A DNA stretch of 64,000 bases from Actinomyces oris (GCF_006546825.1 NZ_VICC01000004.1:1-64000); one strand, 5' to 3'; positions 27,863 to 37,529 are shown, counted from the first letter of the stretch. Notes: a model not told the origin generated them from the letters alone. Program-made: numbers and translations.

Positions 27863-28828
27863 TCAGTCGCGGGTCGTGGGGGCGGGGACCTGGGCCAGCG
27901 CGGCGGTGATGACGCCGGAGGCGGTGGCGCCGGTGAACTCGGCGTCGGGGTCCATGACCAGGCGGTGGGCCCACACGACCTCGGCGAGGTCCTTGACGTC
28001 GTCGGGCAGGACGTAGCTGCGGCCCTGGGAGGCCGCCCACACCCGGGCGGCCCGGGCCATGCCGATGGCGCCACGGGTGGACACGCCCATGCGGGTCTCG
28101 TCGGCTGCACGCGTGGCCTCCACCAGCGCCCCGATGTAGTCCAGCACCGAGTTCTCGATGTGGTTCTCGGCGGCGAGGTCGGCCATGGAGGCCACCACGG
28201 AGGAGGCCACGACCGCGGACAGGCTCTTGGAGCGGTCCGGGTGGGCCGAGCTTGACAGGATCCGGGTGAGCGCCTCCCGGTTGGGGTAGCCCACGGAGGT
28301 CTTCATGAGGAAGCGGTCGAGCTGGGCCTCGGGCAGGCGGTAGGTGCCGGCCTGCTCGATGGGGTTCTGGGTGGCGATGACCATGAAGGGGCGCTCGGTC
28401 GTGTGACGCACGCCGTCGACCGTCACTTGGGACTCCTCCATGACCTCCAGGAGGGCCGACTGGGTCTTGGGGCTGGCCCGGTTGATCTCGTCGGCCAGGA
28501 CGATGGAGGAGAAGATCGGGCCGGCGTGGAAGTCCCAGGTGCCGGTCTTCTGGTCGTAGATCGTCACGCCCGTGATGTCGCTGGGCAGCAGGTCGGGGGT
28601 GAACTGGATGCGAGAGTGCGTCCCCTGCACCGAGGCCGCCAGGGCCCGGGCCAGGGCGGTCTTGCCGGTGCCGGGGGCGTCCTCGAGCAGGAGGTGGCCC
28701 TCGGAGAGCATGGTGGTCAGGGCCAGCTTGATTACGTCCTCCTTGTCGAGCAGCGCCTGACCGACGTTGTTGACAATGGTGGAGAAGGCGTCAGCGAACC
28801 ATGTCGCGTTCTCGGGAGTCATCGGCAT
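27863..28828 (-). CDS. MoxR-family AAA+ ATPase
   Basis: A chaperone-like AAA+ ATPase. 321 residues with Walker A APGTGKT (51-57), Walker B VLADEINRAS, a sensor region VIATQNPIEQAGTYRLPEAQLDRF and the C-terminal lid. I start it at the first ATG of MPMTPEN, 11 nt after GAAGGA. A further upstream in-frame ATG at 28888 lacks a ribosome-binding site. MoxR proteins assist assembly of VWA or DUF58 partners, and the DUF58 gene is immediately downstream. The 80 bp between it and the giant gene include a small hairpin (CCGGTT/AACCGG) just after that gene's stop. Confidence 0.92.
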   Translation of the reverse strand: MPMTPENATWFADAFSTIVNNVGQALLDKEDVIKLALTTMLSEGHLLLEDAPGTGKTALARALAASVQGTHSRIQFTPDLLPSDITGVTIYDQKTGTWDFHAGPIFSSIVLADEINRASPKTQSALLEVMEESQVTVDGVRHTTERPFMVIATQNPIEQAGTYRLPEAQLDRFLMKTSVGYPNREALTRILSSSAHPDRSKSLSAVVASSVVASMADLAAENHIENSVLDYIGALVEATRAADETRMGVSTRGAIGMARAARVWAASQGRSYVLPDDVKDLAEVVWAHRLVMDPDAEFTGATASGVITAALAQVPAPTTRD

Positions 28829-28908
28829 GGAATCAATGATCCTTCGGGTGGAGAGAGGTGGGTGTGTGACTTGTTGCGTACTGGGCATCGATCCGGTTAA
28901 TGAACCGG

Positions 28909-31900
28909 TTACTGCTGGGTACAGGTGATGGTCTGGTCCCAGTTCGGTGTCCGGTGGGGGAACTTGTGCCGGGCGTATCCGTTCTTATCGAGGGCGATCT
29001 CCTCCTCGTTCCAGGCGGGCTGCCAGTTCCAGGTGTCCCAGTACCAGTAGCCGCAGGACACGGTGCTGTTGGGGTTGCCGGTGATGTCAAAGACCATCTG
29101 GTAGCAGGTGCCCCAGGGGCCGAAGGGGTGGCACCTCTGCGTGTAGTCCACGTAGAACTTCTGCTCGGTGCCGACCGGGTAGGCCTGCTTCTTGTCATCG
29201 TCATCGTCGTCGTCATCGTTGTCGTGCTTGGACGGCCGGGTGACGGTGTCGCAGCCCCACTCGGAGGTGCCGGCGTTGGTCCTGGCCCGCACGCACCAGG
29301 TGAGCGACTCGCCGCGCTTGAGCTTGCCGTCATAGGTGTCACCGATCTCGATGTCCTCGACGGACTTGCCGCCGTCGTCGGTCTGCTCGTACTCGGCGCT
29401 GGCGCCGTTGTTGGCACCGGGGCTCCAGGAGCAGGAGACCTTCTTCTGCTTCTTGCCGGTGAGCTCGCAGCTGACCGAGGGGGCCGACGGCGGACCGTAG
29501 GGCGCCACCGGTGAGGAGGCGACGACATCGGAGTACTGCCCGCCGCCGTTGGCGCGGGCGTAGACGGTGTAGGCCTGCCCGTCGTTCAGTCCCCGGATGG
29601 TCGAGGAGCTGGTCCAGGTGACCTGGTTCACGGAGTACTCCACCGTCAGCTCGCCCACGCTCCAGCCGTTGCCGGCCCGGGGCGAGGAGCTCACGGACAG
29701 CTCGCCGCTGTTGCCGGTGGCCTTGACGGCGGGGGTCGACGGCGTCAGCGGGGTCGGCTTGTAGGTGTAGCTGGCCTGGCCCGAGGTCTTGGAGCCGTGA
29801 CCGTTGTCGGCCTCGACCCAGAAGGTCCAGGTTCCGCGCGAGACCGAGACCGTGGTGGAGGTGGCCCCTCCCACGTTCTTGGAGTCGCTGGTGTGCCCGT
29901 TGGAGTAGTGCAGCGTGTAGCTCACGGGGCTGCCGTTGCCGTTGGCGGCCTGCCAGCCGATGGTGACCGTGTCCCCGTTGGGGGTGATGACAGGGGTCCC
30001 GGGGGTGCCGGGTTCGCCGTAGGGCGTCACCGAGTTGGACGGGGAGGACCACTCCGAGACCGTCCCCTGGCTGGACCTGGCGCGCACCTGAGCGGTGTAG
30101 GCGCGTCCCGGGGAGACGTCGAAGGAGGCCGAGTCCCCGGAGATGCCCGACTGCACGGTGCCGTCGGACAGGCGCACGTCATAGGTCGCCGTGCCCCCGA
30201 AGGGGTCGTCCACTTGGGTCCAGGCGGCGGTGACCTTGCCCGAGCCGGCCGTCAGCGTGGGCGCGGCCGGGGTCTTGGCGGTGGCGTTGTGCTGGTAGGA
30301 CACCGTCGCGGCCTCGGAGTCGCCGTACTTGTTGGTGGACACGACCTGGATGCTGTAGCTCTGACCGGGCGCCAGGCCACTGATGAGGCAGTTCGAGGTC
30401 GAGCAGGACTGCTCGGAGCCGTTGACACTGACCTTGTAGCCGGTGATGGGGGAGCCGTTGGCGGAGCCGTCGGTCCAGGACACGCGCGCCGAGTCGGCGT
30501 CCACGGGGGTCACGCTCAACCCGGAGGGGGCTGCGGGCGCCACCCCACCGACCTGGACGGTGATGGTGCCGGTGACGGCCCGGGACTCCGAGCCGGTGGA
30601 GTCCAGCACCTTGTACTGCGCGGTGATGGTGCCGTGGAACCCGTTGTTGGGCGTGATCGTCACGGTCGTTCCCGAGGCGCTGATCGAGCCCTGGCCGGAG
30701 GTGATCGTCGGGGTGCCGGACAGGGTGATCGGCTTGTCCGGGAAGGGGTTGCTCACCGCCTTGGACACGTCGGTGCTGACCGCCTCGCCGTTGCGGGACT
30801 CCAGGTTGATCGGGGCCGTGGTCATGAGGGGCTTGTTGGAGGCGCTGACCCGCACGGGCAGGGAGGCGCTCACCGGCGGGTTGACGCCGTCGGAGACCGT
30901 GATCGGGATGGAGCCTGTGGTGCCCTCGGCGGTCTTGTCGGAGGCCTTGACCGACAGTGTCGAGCCGCTCAGGGAGATCTCGAATCCCGCGGGGGCGGGA
31001 CCGGCCTGGAAGGAGAGCTTGTCATTCGGGTCGGGGTCGGTGGCCATGGCCGCCAGGTTGGCTGTCACGGCCCCCTCGCCAGGGGCCACCGTCATCTCGG
31101 TGGGGGTGAAGGTCGGCGGCCGGTTCGTCGAGGATTCCACGATGATCGGCAGCGTGAGCGTCGCGCTCAGGGCGTCGGAGCCGGTGCCGTCGGCCACGGT
31201 GAAGGTCACCGAGGTCTGCCCGGTGAAGCCCGAGTCGGGGGTGAAGGACAGCGCCGACCCGCCCGAGGCGACCTTGGCGTCCTTGGTGCCCTTGGCCATG
31301 TGGATGGAGGAGGTGTCCGTGATGACGGGCTTGGTGCCCTCCCGGGTGAGGATGTAGGAGGACAGGTTGATGTCCGTGGTCTTGTCCGCAAGCACTCGGG
31401 CGGGCACGGCCGAGGGGTTGATGCGGGGCCGCAGGGCCGAGCGGGCCGGCACCACGACGACGGCGTGGCCGGTCAGCCCGTCGGCGTCGGTGATCGTGTA
31501 GAGCACGAGCCGCTGGGTCTCGCCCACCGTCAGGCTCAGCGAGTCCTTGCCCACCTCGACGTCGGGGTCGGAGGAGGACAGCTTGAGGTCCCACGGCGAG
31601 CCGTCGGTGTCCTTGTCGTTGTCCAGGACCGGGACGGTGACCTTGCCGTTGGCGTCGACCTGGTCGACGGTGACGTAGTCGTCCACGCCCACCGGGTTGG
31701 CCAGGGGGGCGTTGCTCGAGACCTGGACGGTGACGGTGCCGGTGTCGGTGCCGCCGCGTCCATCGGAGACGGTGTAGGTGACCGAGTGGTTGCCCTCCTT
31801 CTCGGGCAGGTCGAGCACCAGGCGGCCGGCGCGGGTGGACACGCCCAGGGAGGGGTCGCTGGAGGCCGGGTCGCCCTCCAGGGACAGGCTGTCGCCGTCG

Positions 31901-34900
31901 GTGTCCAGGTCGTTGGACAGCACGTCCACGGCCACGGTGCGCCCGGGCTTGGCCACGACCAGGTCGTCAGTGGCCACCGGGGCCACGTTGAGCGGTGAGG
32001 CCTGGGCCACGCCCACTCGGACCGTACCGGTGGCCTGGGCCCCGAAGCGGTCCTCGACGACGTAGGTGAAGGTGTCGGTACCGGTGGCCCCCTCGGAGGG
32101 CGTGTAGGTCAGCCACGAGGAGTTGATCTCCACCGAGCCCAAGGAGGGGGCCTGGTTGAGGCCCACGAGGCTCACCGAGTCGCCGTCGGGGTCGATGCCG
32201 TCCAGCGGCACGGTGATGTTCGTGGTCGAGCCGGCCAGGGTGCGGGCCTCCAGGTTGCGCGGTGAGGGCGCGGAGTTGTGCTCGGCGTCCTGGGCGCGCA
32301 CCTCCACCGTCAGAACGCCCGAGGCGGTCTGGCCCTGGTCATCCTTGGCCGTGTAGGCGTAGGAAGTGCGGCCGGGCTGGTTGCCGGCGCGGAAGCGCAC
32401 GGTGTTCTCGCTGACCCAGGCGGTGCCCAGCTCGTCGCCCACCAGGCTGACCTGGGAGTCCACCGACAGGTTGAGACCGGCGGGGGAGGAGTCGTTGTCC
32501 AGGACGGAGGCGGTGACGACGTCGCCGGCTCGCACGACGGCGGTGTCGTTGGTGACCACCGGTGGCTGAGGCTGGGACTGGGTCACCGGGACGATGGCGA
32601 CCTTCCCGGTGGCGCTGGAGGTGCCGTTGGTGACCGTGTACTCCACCGTCAGGTTGGCCGGCACGGTGCTGGCCGCACTGATCTGCAGCAGGGAGTGATC
32701 CACGACCGTGACAGTGACCCCGGAGTCCGGCGGGGCCTTGACCGACTGCAGGACCAGGATCCCCCCGGAGGGGTCGAAGTCGTTGGTGAGCGGGGCGATG
32801 GTCGTCGAGCCGCCGTTGCGCAGCAGGGCGGTGTCGTTCTCGACCTCGGGAGGCACGGTGGCGTCGGCCTTGGGCGTGACGTCCACACGCACGATGCCCT
32901 GAGCCGTGTTGGCCCCGTCCATGACGTCGTAGGTGAGGTAGTAGGTCTGGGCCTGGGCATTGGCCTCGGTGGAGAAGGTGAAGACACCGGCCTGCTGGTC
33001 GACGCTGATCGAGGTCCCGGCCGGGGCCTCCTGCACCGCGGCCAGGCGCAGGGTCCCCCCGGAGGGGGAGGTGTCGTTGTCCAGGGGCGAGACGACGGCC
33101 TTGGAGCCGGCGACGACGCGCACGTGGTCGGCATTGGCGATCGGCTTGGCCGACTGGGCCGGCTGCACGTCGACCTTGACCACGCCGGAGGTGGTCTCCC
33201 GGCCGTCGGAGACGGTGACGGTCAGGTCGCGAGTGCCGGTGCCGGCACCCAGCTCGCGCACCGTGACGGTGCCCTCGTTGGAGACCTTGGTGTCCAGGCC
33301 CTCGCCCTGGGCGGAGACCAGGTACAGGTCGTCCCCGTCCGGGTCCAGCCAGTGGCCCAGCACGTCCAGGGAGCCGGAGGCCTTCTCGGCGACGGTCAGG
33401 GTGGGGGTGGTGATCTGCTTCGGGGCGCCGTTGACGTCCCAGCCGTGGACGTCAACGGTGGCGACGGCGGAGTCGCTCATGCCGCGGCCGTCGTCGGCCG
33501 TGTAGGGCACGGAGAAGCTGCCGGAGGCGTTGTCCGGAACGTCCATGCGCAGAGCCAGTCCGCCCTGGGCCTTGGTGGCCTTGAGCGAGCCTCCGTTGTC
33601 CTGGGGGGTGGCGGTGAGGACGTCGCCGTCAGGATCGGAGTCGTTGGCCAGCACCGGCAGGAGCGCGGAACGGCCCGGGCGCACGCCGAAGCTGTCATCG
33701 GCCGCCTTGGGGGCGTGGTTCTCCTCGGTACGCTCCGGCGGGGTCTGGGAGTCCGAGGTGTTGGCCGAGTCGTCCTTCTGGTCGGCGTTGTCGTCGGTCT
33801 GGGCGGTCTTGTCCGTCCAGTCGTCGATGAGGACGAGGTCCTCGTTGGGCAGCCACACCGAGCCCGTGTCCAGGTCGTTGAGCACGATGGCGTCGCGGTT
33901 GACCCGGAAGACCGGGGCGGAGGAGGCGGCGAGCTTGTCGTCGTGGGCGGTGTCGGTGCCGCCGCCGAACAGCCCCGAGCAGCTGCGCACGAACTGGCCC
34001 GAGCCGGACCAGGCCGCGTAGACGCACTTGCCCAGGCGCACCGGCTGAGCGGGCACGCCCTCGGGGGCGGAGCCCTCCTTGGCCGACGGCGTCCTGGTGA
34101 CCTTGCCCCCGTCCATGGGGACGGAGATGAGCTCGTTGCGGGAGGCGACCAGGACCGAGTCGGCATCGGGGCCGGGCTGCTGGAGCACCAGACCGGAGGT
34201 CCCCAGGCTGACGGACTTGCCCTCGGGCAGGTGGAGGATGCCGGTGCCGCGCTCCAGGACCACGGGCTGGTCACCGACGGCGGTGATCGCCAGATCGGTG
34301 CCGGCGGTCAGCTTCAGGGAGGTGTTCGTGGCCTCCTTCCAGCCCTTGTCGCTGGTCTCCAGGGAGACCAGCGACTTGCTGGTGGCCGAGACGGCGTGGA
34401 TGGCACCGTCCTTGCCGATGGCGGCCACGACGTCGGGCATGCCGGTGACCACGGGGGCGGCCGCGGTCAGGGAGCCGGCCTCCTTGGCCTTGGCGGCGCG
34501 GATGGTGCCCTGGACCTTGTCGACCGCCATGACCCGGTCCCCGCCCTGGGCGATGGTCACGCCCTTGGTGAGCTGGGTGCGCCCGGAGAAGGCGACCTGG
34601 GAGGGGTCGACCGAGGAGACGGAGGCGTCGCCGGAGTCGGGGACCAGGACGTCCTCGGCGTTCTGGGTGACGTCGAAGGAGGACGAGGAGGTGCGGATCG
34701 CGCCGTCGACCTCGCGGGAGGGATAGTTGAGGCGGGCCACCAGGTGCTTGGAGGTGGAGGTGACCCACACGCCGCCGTCATTGAGGTGCAGGTCGGCCTG
34801 GGCCACGCCCTCGTGGAGCCAGGCGGCCGTTCCCAGGGCGGTGACGCAGACGACGGCGGCCAGGGTCGACAGGCGCTTGCGCAGCCGCACGCGCTGGGCG

Positions 34901-35199
34901 CGCGACTGGGGGATGCGGAAGGTCGCGGCCAGTCGGGAGGTGGTGGTGCCGGAGGTCAGACCCGAGTCGACGTCCTGAACGTCGTCGGACCGGGAGGCCT
35001 TGCTGCGCCGCCGGGGGCGCAGGGCGCCGACGGCACGGGCGAGCAGACCGGGACGGTCCGCGGCGGACGGTTCGGTCTGAGCGGTGCCGGAGTCGGATCG
35101 GTTGCTTCCGCCGTCACCGGCACCGGAGGTGGCTGCGGCGGAGTCGATGCTGCTCGACGGGGTGTCGGGCGTCTCGAAGTCGTTACGTGAAGTGGTCAC
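28909..35199 (-). CDS. Giant membrane-anchored propeller/Ig-like/Fn3 surface protein
   Basis: 2,096 residues, GTG start overlapping the preceding TGA by 4 bp. A cytoplasmic N-terminus (1-108, basic near the end) is followed by one membrane helix (about 110-127), a beta-propeller-like region (about 135-430) and an Asp/Asn/Thr-rich spacer. At least seven tandem Ig/cadherin-like domains (about 510-1300) follow, each with an ND-x-D-x-x-G type loop (NDSDPDGD, DNDTSPSGG, NDLDTDGD). Further Ig-like repeats and about four to five Fn3 domains (about 1550-1985) come next, then an Asp8 tract and a Cys/Trp-rich C-terminal domain (about 2005-2096). No sorting signal. It resembles the Fn3 proteins encoded beside Pkb2 in bifidobacteria, which are reported to interact with host cytokines. 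Role here inferred as surface adhesion or sensing. Confidence 0.9.
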   Translation of the reverse strand: MTTSRNDFETPDTPSSSIDSAAATSGAGDGGSNRSDSGTAQTEPSAADRPGLLARAVGALRPRRRSKASRSDDVQDVDSGLTSGTTTSRLAATFRIPQSRAQRVRLRKRLSTLAAVVCVTALGTAAWLHEGVAQADLHLNDGGVWVTSTSKHLVARLNYPSREVDGAIRTSSSSFDVTQNAEDVLVPDSGDASVSSVDPSQVAFSGRTQLTKGVTIAQGGDRVMAVDKVQGTIRAAKAKEAGSLTAAAPVVTGMPDVVAAIGKDGAIHAVSATSKSLVSLETSDKGWKEATNTSLKLTAGTDLAITAVGDQPVVLERGTGILHLPEGKSVSLGTSGLVLQQPGPDADSVLVASRNELISVPMDGGKVTRTPSAKEGSAPEGVPAQPVRLGKCVYAAWSGSGQFVRSCSGLFGGGTDTAHDDKLAASSAPVFRVNRDAIVLNDLDTGSVWLPNEDLVLIDDWTDKTAQTDDNADQKDDSANTSDSQTPPERTEENHAPKAADDSFGVRPGRSALLPVLANDSDPDGDVLTATPQDNGGSLKATKAQGGLALRMDVPDNASGSFSVPYTADDGRGMSDSAVATVDVHGWDVNGAPKQITTPTLTVAEKASGSLDVLGHWLDPDGDDLYLVSAQGEGLDTKVSNEGTVTVRELGAGTGTRDLTVTVSDGRETTSGVVKVDVQPAQSAKPIANADHVRVVAGSKAVVSPLDNDTSPSGGTLRLAAVQEAPAGTSISVDQQAGVFTFSTEANAQAQTYYLTYDVMDGANTAQGIVRVDVTPKADATVPPEVENDTALLRNGGSTTIAPLTNDFDPSGGILVLQSVKAPPDSGVTVTVVDHSLLQISAASTVPANLTVEYTVTNGTSSATGKVAIVPVTQSQPQPPVVTNDTAVVRAGDVVTASVLDNDSSPAGLNLSVDSQVSLVGDELGTAWVSENTVRFRAGNQPGRTSYAYTAKDDQGQTASGVLTVEVRAQDAEHNSAPSPRNLEARTLAGSTTNITVPLDGIDPDGDSVSLVGLNQAPSLGSVEINSSWLTYTPSEGATGTDTFTYVVEDRFGAQATGTVRVGVAQASPLNVAPVATDDLVVAKPGRTVAVDVLSNDLDTDGDSLSLEGDPASSDPSLGVSTRAGRLVLDLPEKEGNHSVTYTVSDGRGGTDTGTVTVQVSSNAPLANPVGVDDYVTVDQVDANGKVTVPVLDNDKDTDGSPWDLKLSSSDPDVEVGKDSLSLTVGETQRLVLYTITDADGLTGHAVVVVPARSALRPRINPSAVPARVLADKTTDINLSSYILTREGTKPVITDTSSIHMAKGTKDAKVASGGSALSFTPDSGFTGQTSVTFTVADGTGSDALSATLTLPIIVESSTNRPPTFTPTEMTVAPGEGAVTANLAAMATDPDPNDKLSFQAGPAPAGFEISLSGSTLSVKASDKTAEGTTGSIPITVSDGVNPPVSASLPVRVSASNKPLMTTAPINLESRNGEAVSTDVSKAVSNPFPDKPITLSGTPTITSGQGSISASGTTVTITPNNGFHGTITAQYKVLDSTGSESRAVTGTITVQVGGVAPAAPSGLSVTPVDADSARVSWTDGSANGSPITGYKVSVNGSEQSCSTSNCLISGLAPGQSYSIQVVSTNKYGDSEAATVSYQHNATAKTPAAPTLTAGSGKVTAAWTQVDDPFGGTATYDVRLSDGTVQSGISGDSASFDVSPGRAYTAQVRARSSQGTVSEWSSPSNSVTPYGEPGTPGTPVITPNGDTVTIGWQAANGNGSPVSYTLHYSNGHTSDSKNVGGATSTTVSVSRGTWTFWVEADNGHGSKTSGQASYTYKPTPLTPSTPAVKATGNSGELSVSSSPRAGNGWSVGELTVEYSVNQVTWTSSSTIRGLNDGQAYTVYARANGGGQYSDVVASSPVAPYGPPSAPSVSCELTGKKQKKVSCSWSPGANNGASAEYEQTDDGGKSVEDIEIGDTYDGKLKRGESLTWCVRARTNAGTSEWGCDTVTRPSKHDNDDDDDDDDKKQAYPVGTEQKFYVDYTQRCHPFGPWGTCYQMVFDITGNPNSTVSCGYWYWDTWNWQPAWNEEEIALDKNGYARHKFPHRTPNWDQTITCTQQ

Positions 35200-35636
35200 T
35201 TGGCCCCTTGGGGACTACGGGATGCGACCTCCTGGACGAGGGTGCGTCGCAGCATCGTCGAGGAGGTGGTGGGTGTGTAGGGCAGGTAGATCACCGAGGC
35301 CCCGACCTCGGCCATCTCGGCCTCCAGACGGCGGCCCTTGTCGGTCCCCTCCCAGTCGGTGCCCTTGAACAGCACGTCGAAGGGGGAACGCTTCCAGGCC
35401 AGACGCTTGTCCTGGTCATAGTCGGGGACCACGGAGTCCACCATGCGCAGGGCGGCCACCATGGCCATGCGCTCGGCCAGGGGCACGATGGGGCCGCGCC
35501 CCTTCATCCGCTCCAGCGACTCGTCGGTTGCGACCCCCGCGATGAGGTGGTCGCAGCGCTTGGCCGCCTCGGTGAGGATGTTGAGGTGCCCCACGTGCAG
35601 CATGTCGAAGCCGCCGGGGACGTAGCCGGTAATCAT
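35196..35636 (-). CDS. TagD-like cytidylyltransferase (glycerol-3-phosphate type)
   Basis: A nucleotidyltransferase that activates a phosphorylated polyol or similar with CTP. 146 residues; the TagD family is about 130. It has the HxGH motif in MLHVGHLNIL, GVATDESL, a WEG-containing strand (GTDWEGTDKG) and the terminal SSTMLRR in place of the TagD RTEGISTT. The ATG at 35636 shares one base with the preceding stop (TGATG). The substrate cannot be told from sequence. Glycerol-phosphate is the family prototype. A CDP-alcohol phosphotransferase gene lies 4 kb away, which supports a phospho-polyol in the local polymer. Confidence 0.85.
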   Translation of the reverse strand: MITGYVPGGFDMLHVGHLNILTEAAKRCDHLIAGVATDESLERMKGRGPIVPLAERMAMVAALRMVDSVVPDYDQDKRLAWKRSPFDVLFKGTDWEGTDKGRRLEAEMAEVGASVIYLPYTPTTSSTMLRRTLVQEVASRSPQGAK

Positions 35637-37093
35637 CAGTAGGCTCCCTTTCCGCCGATGACCGCGCGCAGCGTTCCGGCGAAGATCTTCGCGTCCAGGG
35701 CTCCGCCCCGGTTCTCCACGTAGTGACGGTCCAGGGCCACGGTCGAGGCCCAGGACAGGTCCGAGCGTCCGGAGATCTGCCACAGGCCGGTCAGCCCGGG
35801 CTTGACCAGGAGACGACGCAGCGCCTCGGCGTCGTACTTGGCGACCTCGACGGGAAGTGCGGGGCGGGGCCCCACCAGGCTCATGTCCCCGCGCACGACG
35901 TTGATGAGCTGGGGGAGCTCGTCAATCGACAGGCGGCGGATCCAGCGGCCCACACGGGTGATGCGCGGGTCCTGACGGTCCTTGAACATGACCTCGTTGC
36001 CGGCGTCGCCACCGGCCTTGACCACCGAGGCGCGGCGCGCGTCGGAGTCGATGTACATGGAGCGGAACTTCCACATGGTGAAGGGCTTGCCGTCCTGGCC
36101 CACACGGGTCTGGGTGTAGAAGACTGGACCGGGGGAGTCGATGCGGATGGCGAGCGCGGTGGCCGCCAGCAGCGGCGAGATGAGGGCCAGCCCGATGGCG
36201 CCGGCGAGCCGGTCGAACAGGGCCTTGCCCGCGGCGCGGGTGCGGCGGGTCTTGACGGCGATGAGACCGGTCCAGCCGTGCGTGACGGTCAGGGCCCGCA
36301 TGCGCCCGGGCACGACGTCCTGCAGCCCCGGGGCGACGACGAGGCGCACCTGGGTGCCCTCCAGGCCGCGCATGAGGGTGACCAGGTCCTCGGGGATGAC
36401 CGAGCCGACCGTCATGACGGCGTCGATGCGCTCGGCGTGCAGGGTCTGGGCGATGTGCTGGGGGCTGCGCACGGGCTCAGCGGAGTGGAAGGCCCGGTCC
36501 TGCCCGGAGGACAGGTAGCCCACGATGAGGAAGCCGTCCATGGGGTGGCGGCGCAGCTGGGTGAGCATGGGCTGGGAGCCCGAGCCCATGACGATGAGGG
36601 TGCGACGCAGGGCGTGCCCCTCGAGGCGGCGGCGACGCAGCCACCCGGCCTCGATGGAACGTCCGGTGACGGCCAGGAGGAGCTGGGCCGCCAGAGTGGC
36701 CAGGAGGGTGGTCCGGGCGACTCCGGACAGGTCGGCCAGCAGCAGGGCCACCGGGACGCTCACGGCGGCCGCGGCGACGAAGCGGCCCGTACCAGGGCCG
36801 GCCTGCTCGACGGCGTCGATACCGAGAGCTCCCAGGAACCAGGCGACGAGCACCATCGTGATGCCCACGGTGGTCGCGGACCAGACCAGTGGCAGGTGGC
36901 CGCCCAGGAGGGCGAGCCAGAAGGGGACGGCGACGGCGAAGAGGTCGGACAGGACGAGCCAGATGACGAGGTCATGGCGCGTGCGTGCCCAAGGACTGCG
37001 CGGAGCGGTGGGGCAGGTGGCGTCGGCTGCTGCTGCTGTCGAGGGACGCCGGTGCTGCTCGCGCTGGGGCAGTGTCAGGGTCGAACTAGACAA
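35636..37093 (-). CDS. Polyprenyl-phosphate sugar-1-phosphate transferase (WbaP/CpsE type)
   Basis: Starts polysaccharide assembly by loading a sugar-phosphate on the lipid carrier. 485 residues from a TTG start with GGAG 7 nt upstream. The first half has four or five membrane helices and a CoA-binding-like domain (TLIVMGSG...). The C-terminal catalytic half has DRLAGAIGLALISP, GPVFYTQTRVGQDGKPF, KFRSM, RLSIDELPQLINV, LVGPRP and KPGLTGLWQISGRS, all hallmark motifs. First gene of the minus-strand run that continues into the giant surface-protein gene. Divergent from the flippase gene. Confidence 0.94.
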   Translation of the reverse strand: MSSSTLTLPQREQHRRPSTAAAADATCPTAPRSPWARTRHDLVIWLVLSDLFAVAVPFWLALLGGHLPLVWSATTVGITMVLVAWFLGALGIDAVEQAGPGTGRFVAAAAVSVPVALLLADLSGVARTTLLATLAAQLLLAVTGRSIEAGWLRRRRLEGHALRRTLIVMGSGSQPMLTQLRRHPMDGFLIVGYLSSGQDRAFHSAEPVRSPQHIAQTLHAERIDAVMTVGSVIPEDLVTLMRGLEGTQVRLVVAPGLQDVVPGRMRALTVTHGWTGLIAVKTRRTRAAGKALFDRLAGAIGLALISPLLAATALAIRIDSPGPVFYTQTRVGQDGKPFTMWKFRSMYIDSDARRASVVKAGGDAGNEVMFKDRQDPRITRVGRWIRRLSIDELPQLINVVRGDMSLVGPRPALPVEVAKYDAEALRRLLVKPGLTGLWQISGRSDLSWASTVALDRHYVENRGGALDAKIFAGTLRAVIGGKGAY

Positions 37094-37529
37094 GGTGGAC
37101 TCCGCAGGGATGATCGTGGGTGGGCAATAACTGGTCGGCTAGTGCTGACGGGACGTCGCGAACAGCAGCGTTTTAGAATGCTACTAAGTCTTGCGGACGT
37201 TATTTGTGGGAAGTGGCCAAGATCGCAGGGGCAAGTTGAGGAGTCGAGAGGTTTCTGAGGTGTCTGTATGTTACAGGTGCGCAACGATATGGAGGCGTCA
37301 ATGCACCTCTGAGAAACCTTTCAGAGTTCTTCCAGTGGGCGGCGTTGTTGCAGGTCAGGGCCGGTTTGCTGGGTTTGTGCCAAGGGGGGTGGGTGGGGGA
37401 CTGCCTATGTCACAAGACGATAAACAAAAGATACCAGGTCGCCGGTCCTGATGCGTCTACTCTCGTGCCTGTCTTCGGGCGTCTTTCCGATGCCGGATTG
37501 TGACCTTCCTACAACATCAGGAGTGCTAC
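37094..37529. promoter_or_regulatory. 436-bp divergent regulatory region with an imperfect inverted repeat
   Basis: No convincing gene. This is one of the least GC-rich stretches of the window and separates the divergent sugar-transferase and flippase genes. An imperfect inverted repeat links 37246-37260 (GAGAGGTTTCTGAGG) and 37304-37318 (CACCTCTGAGAAACC), about 45 bp apart. The flippase start at 37530 has CAGGAG 6 nt upstream. Short open frames here lack ribosome-binding sites. Confidence 0.5.

Noticed and set aside
15278-35199. PP2C phosphatase expected in a pkb2-like cluster
   Set aside because: No frame in this region shows the DG-x-G metal-binding motifs of PP2C.
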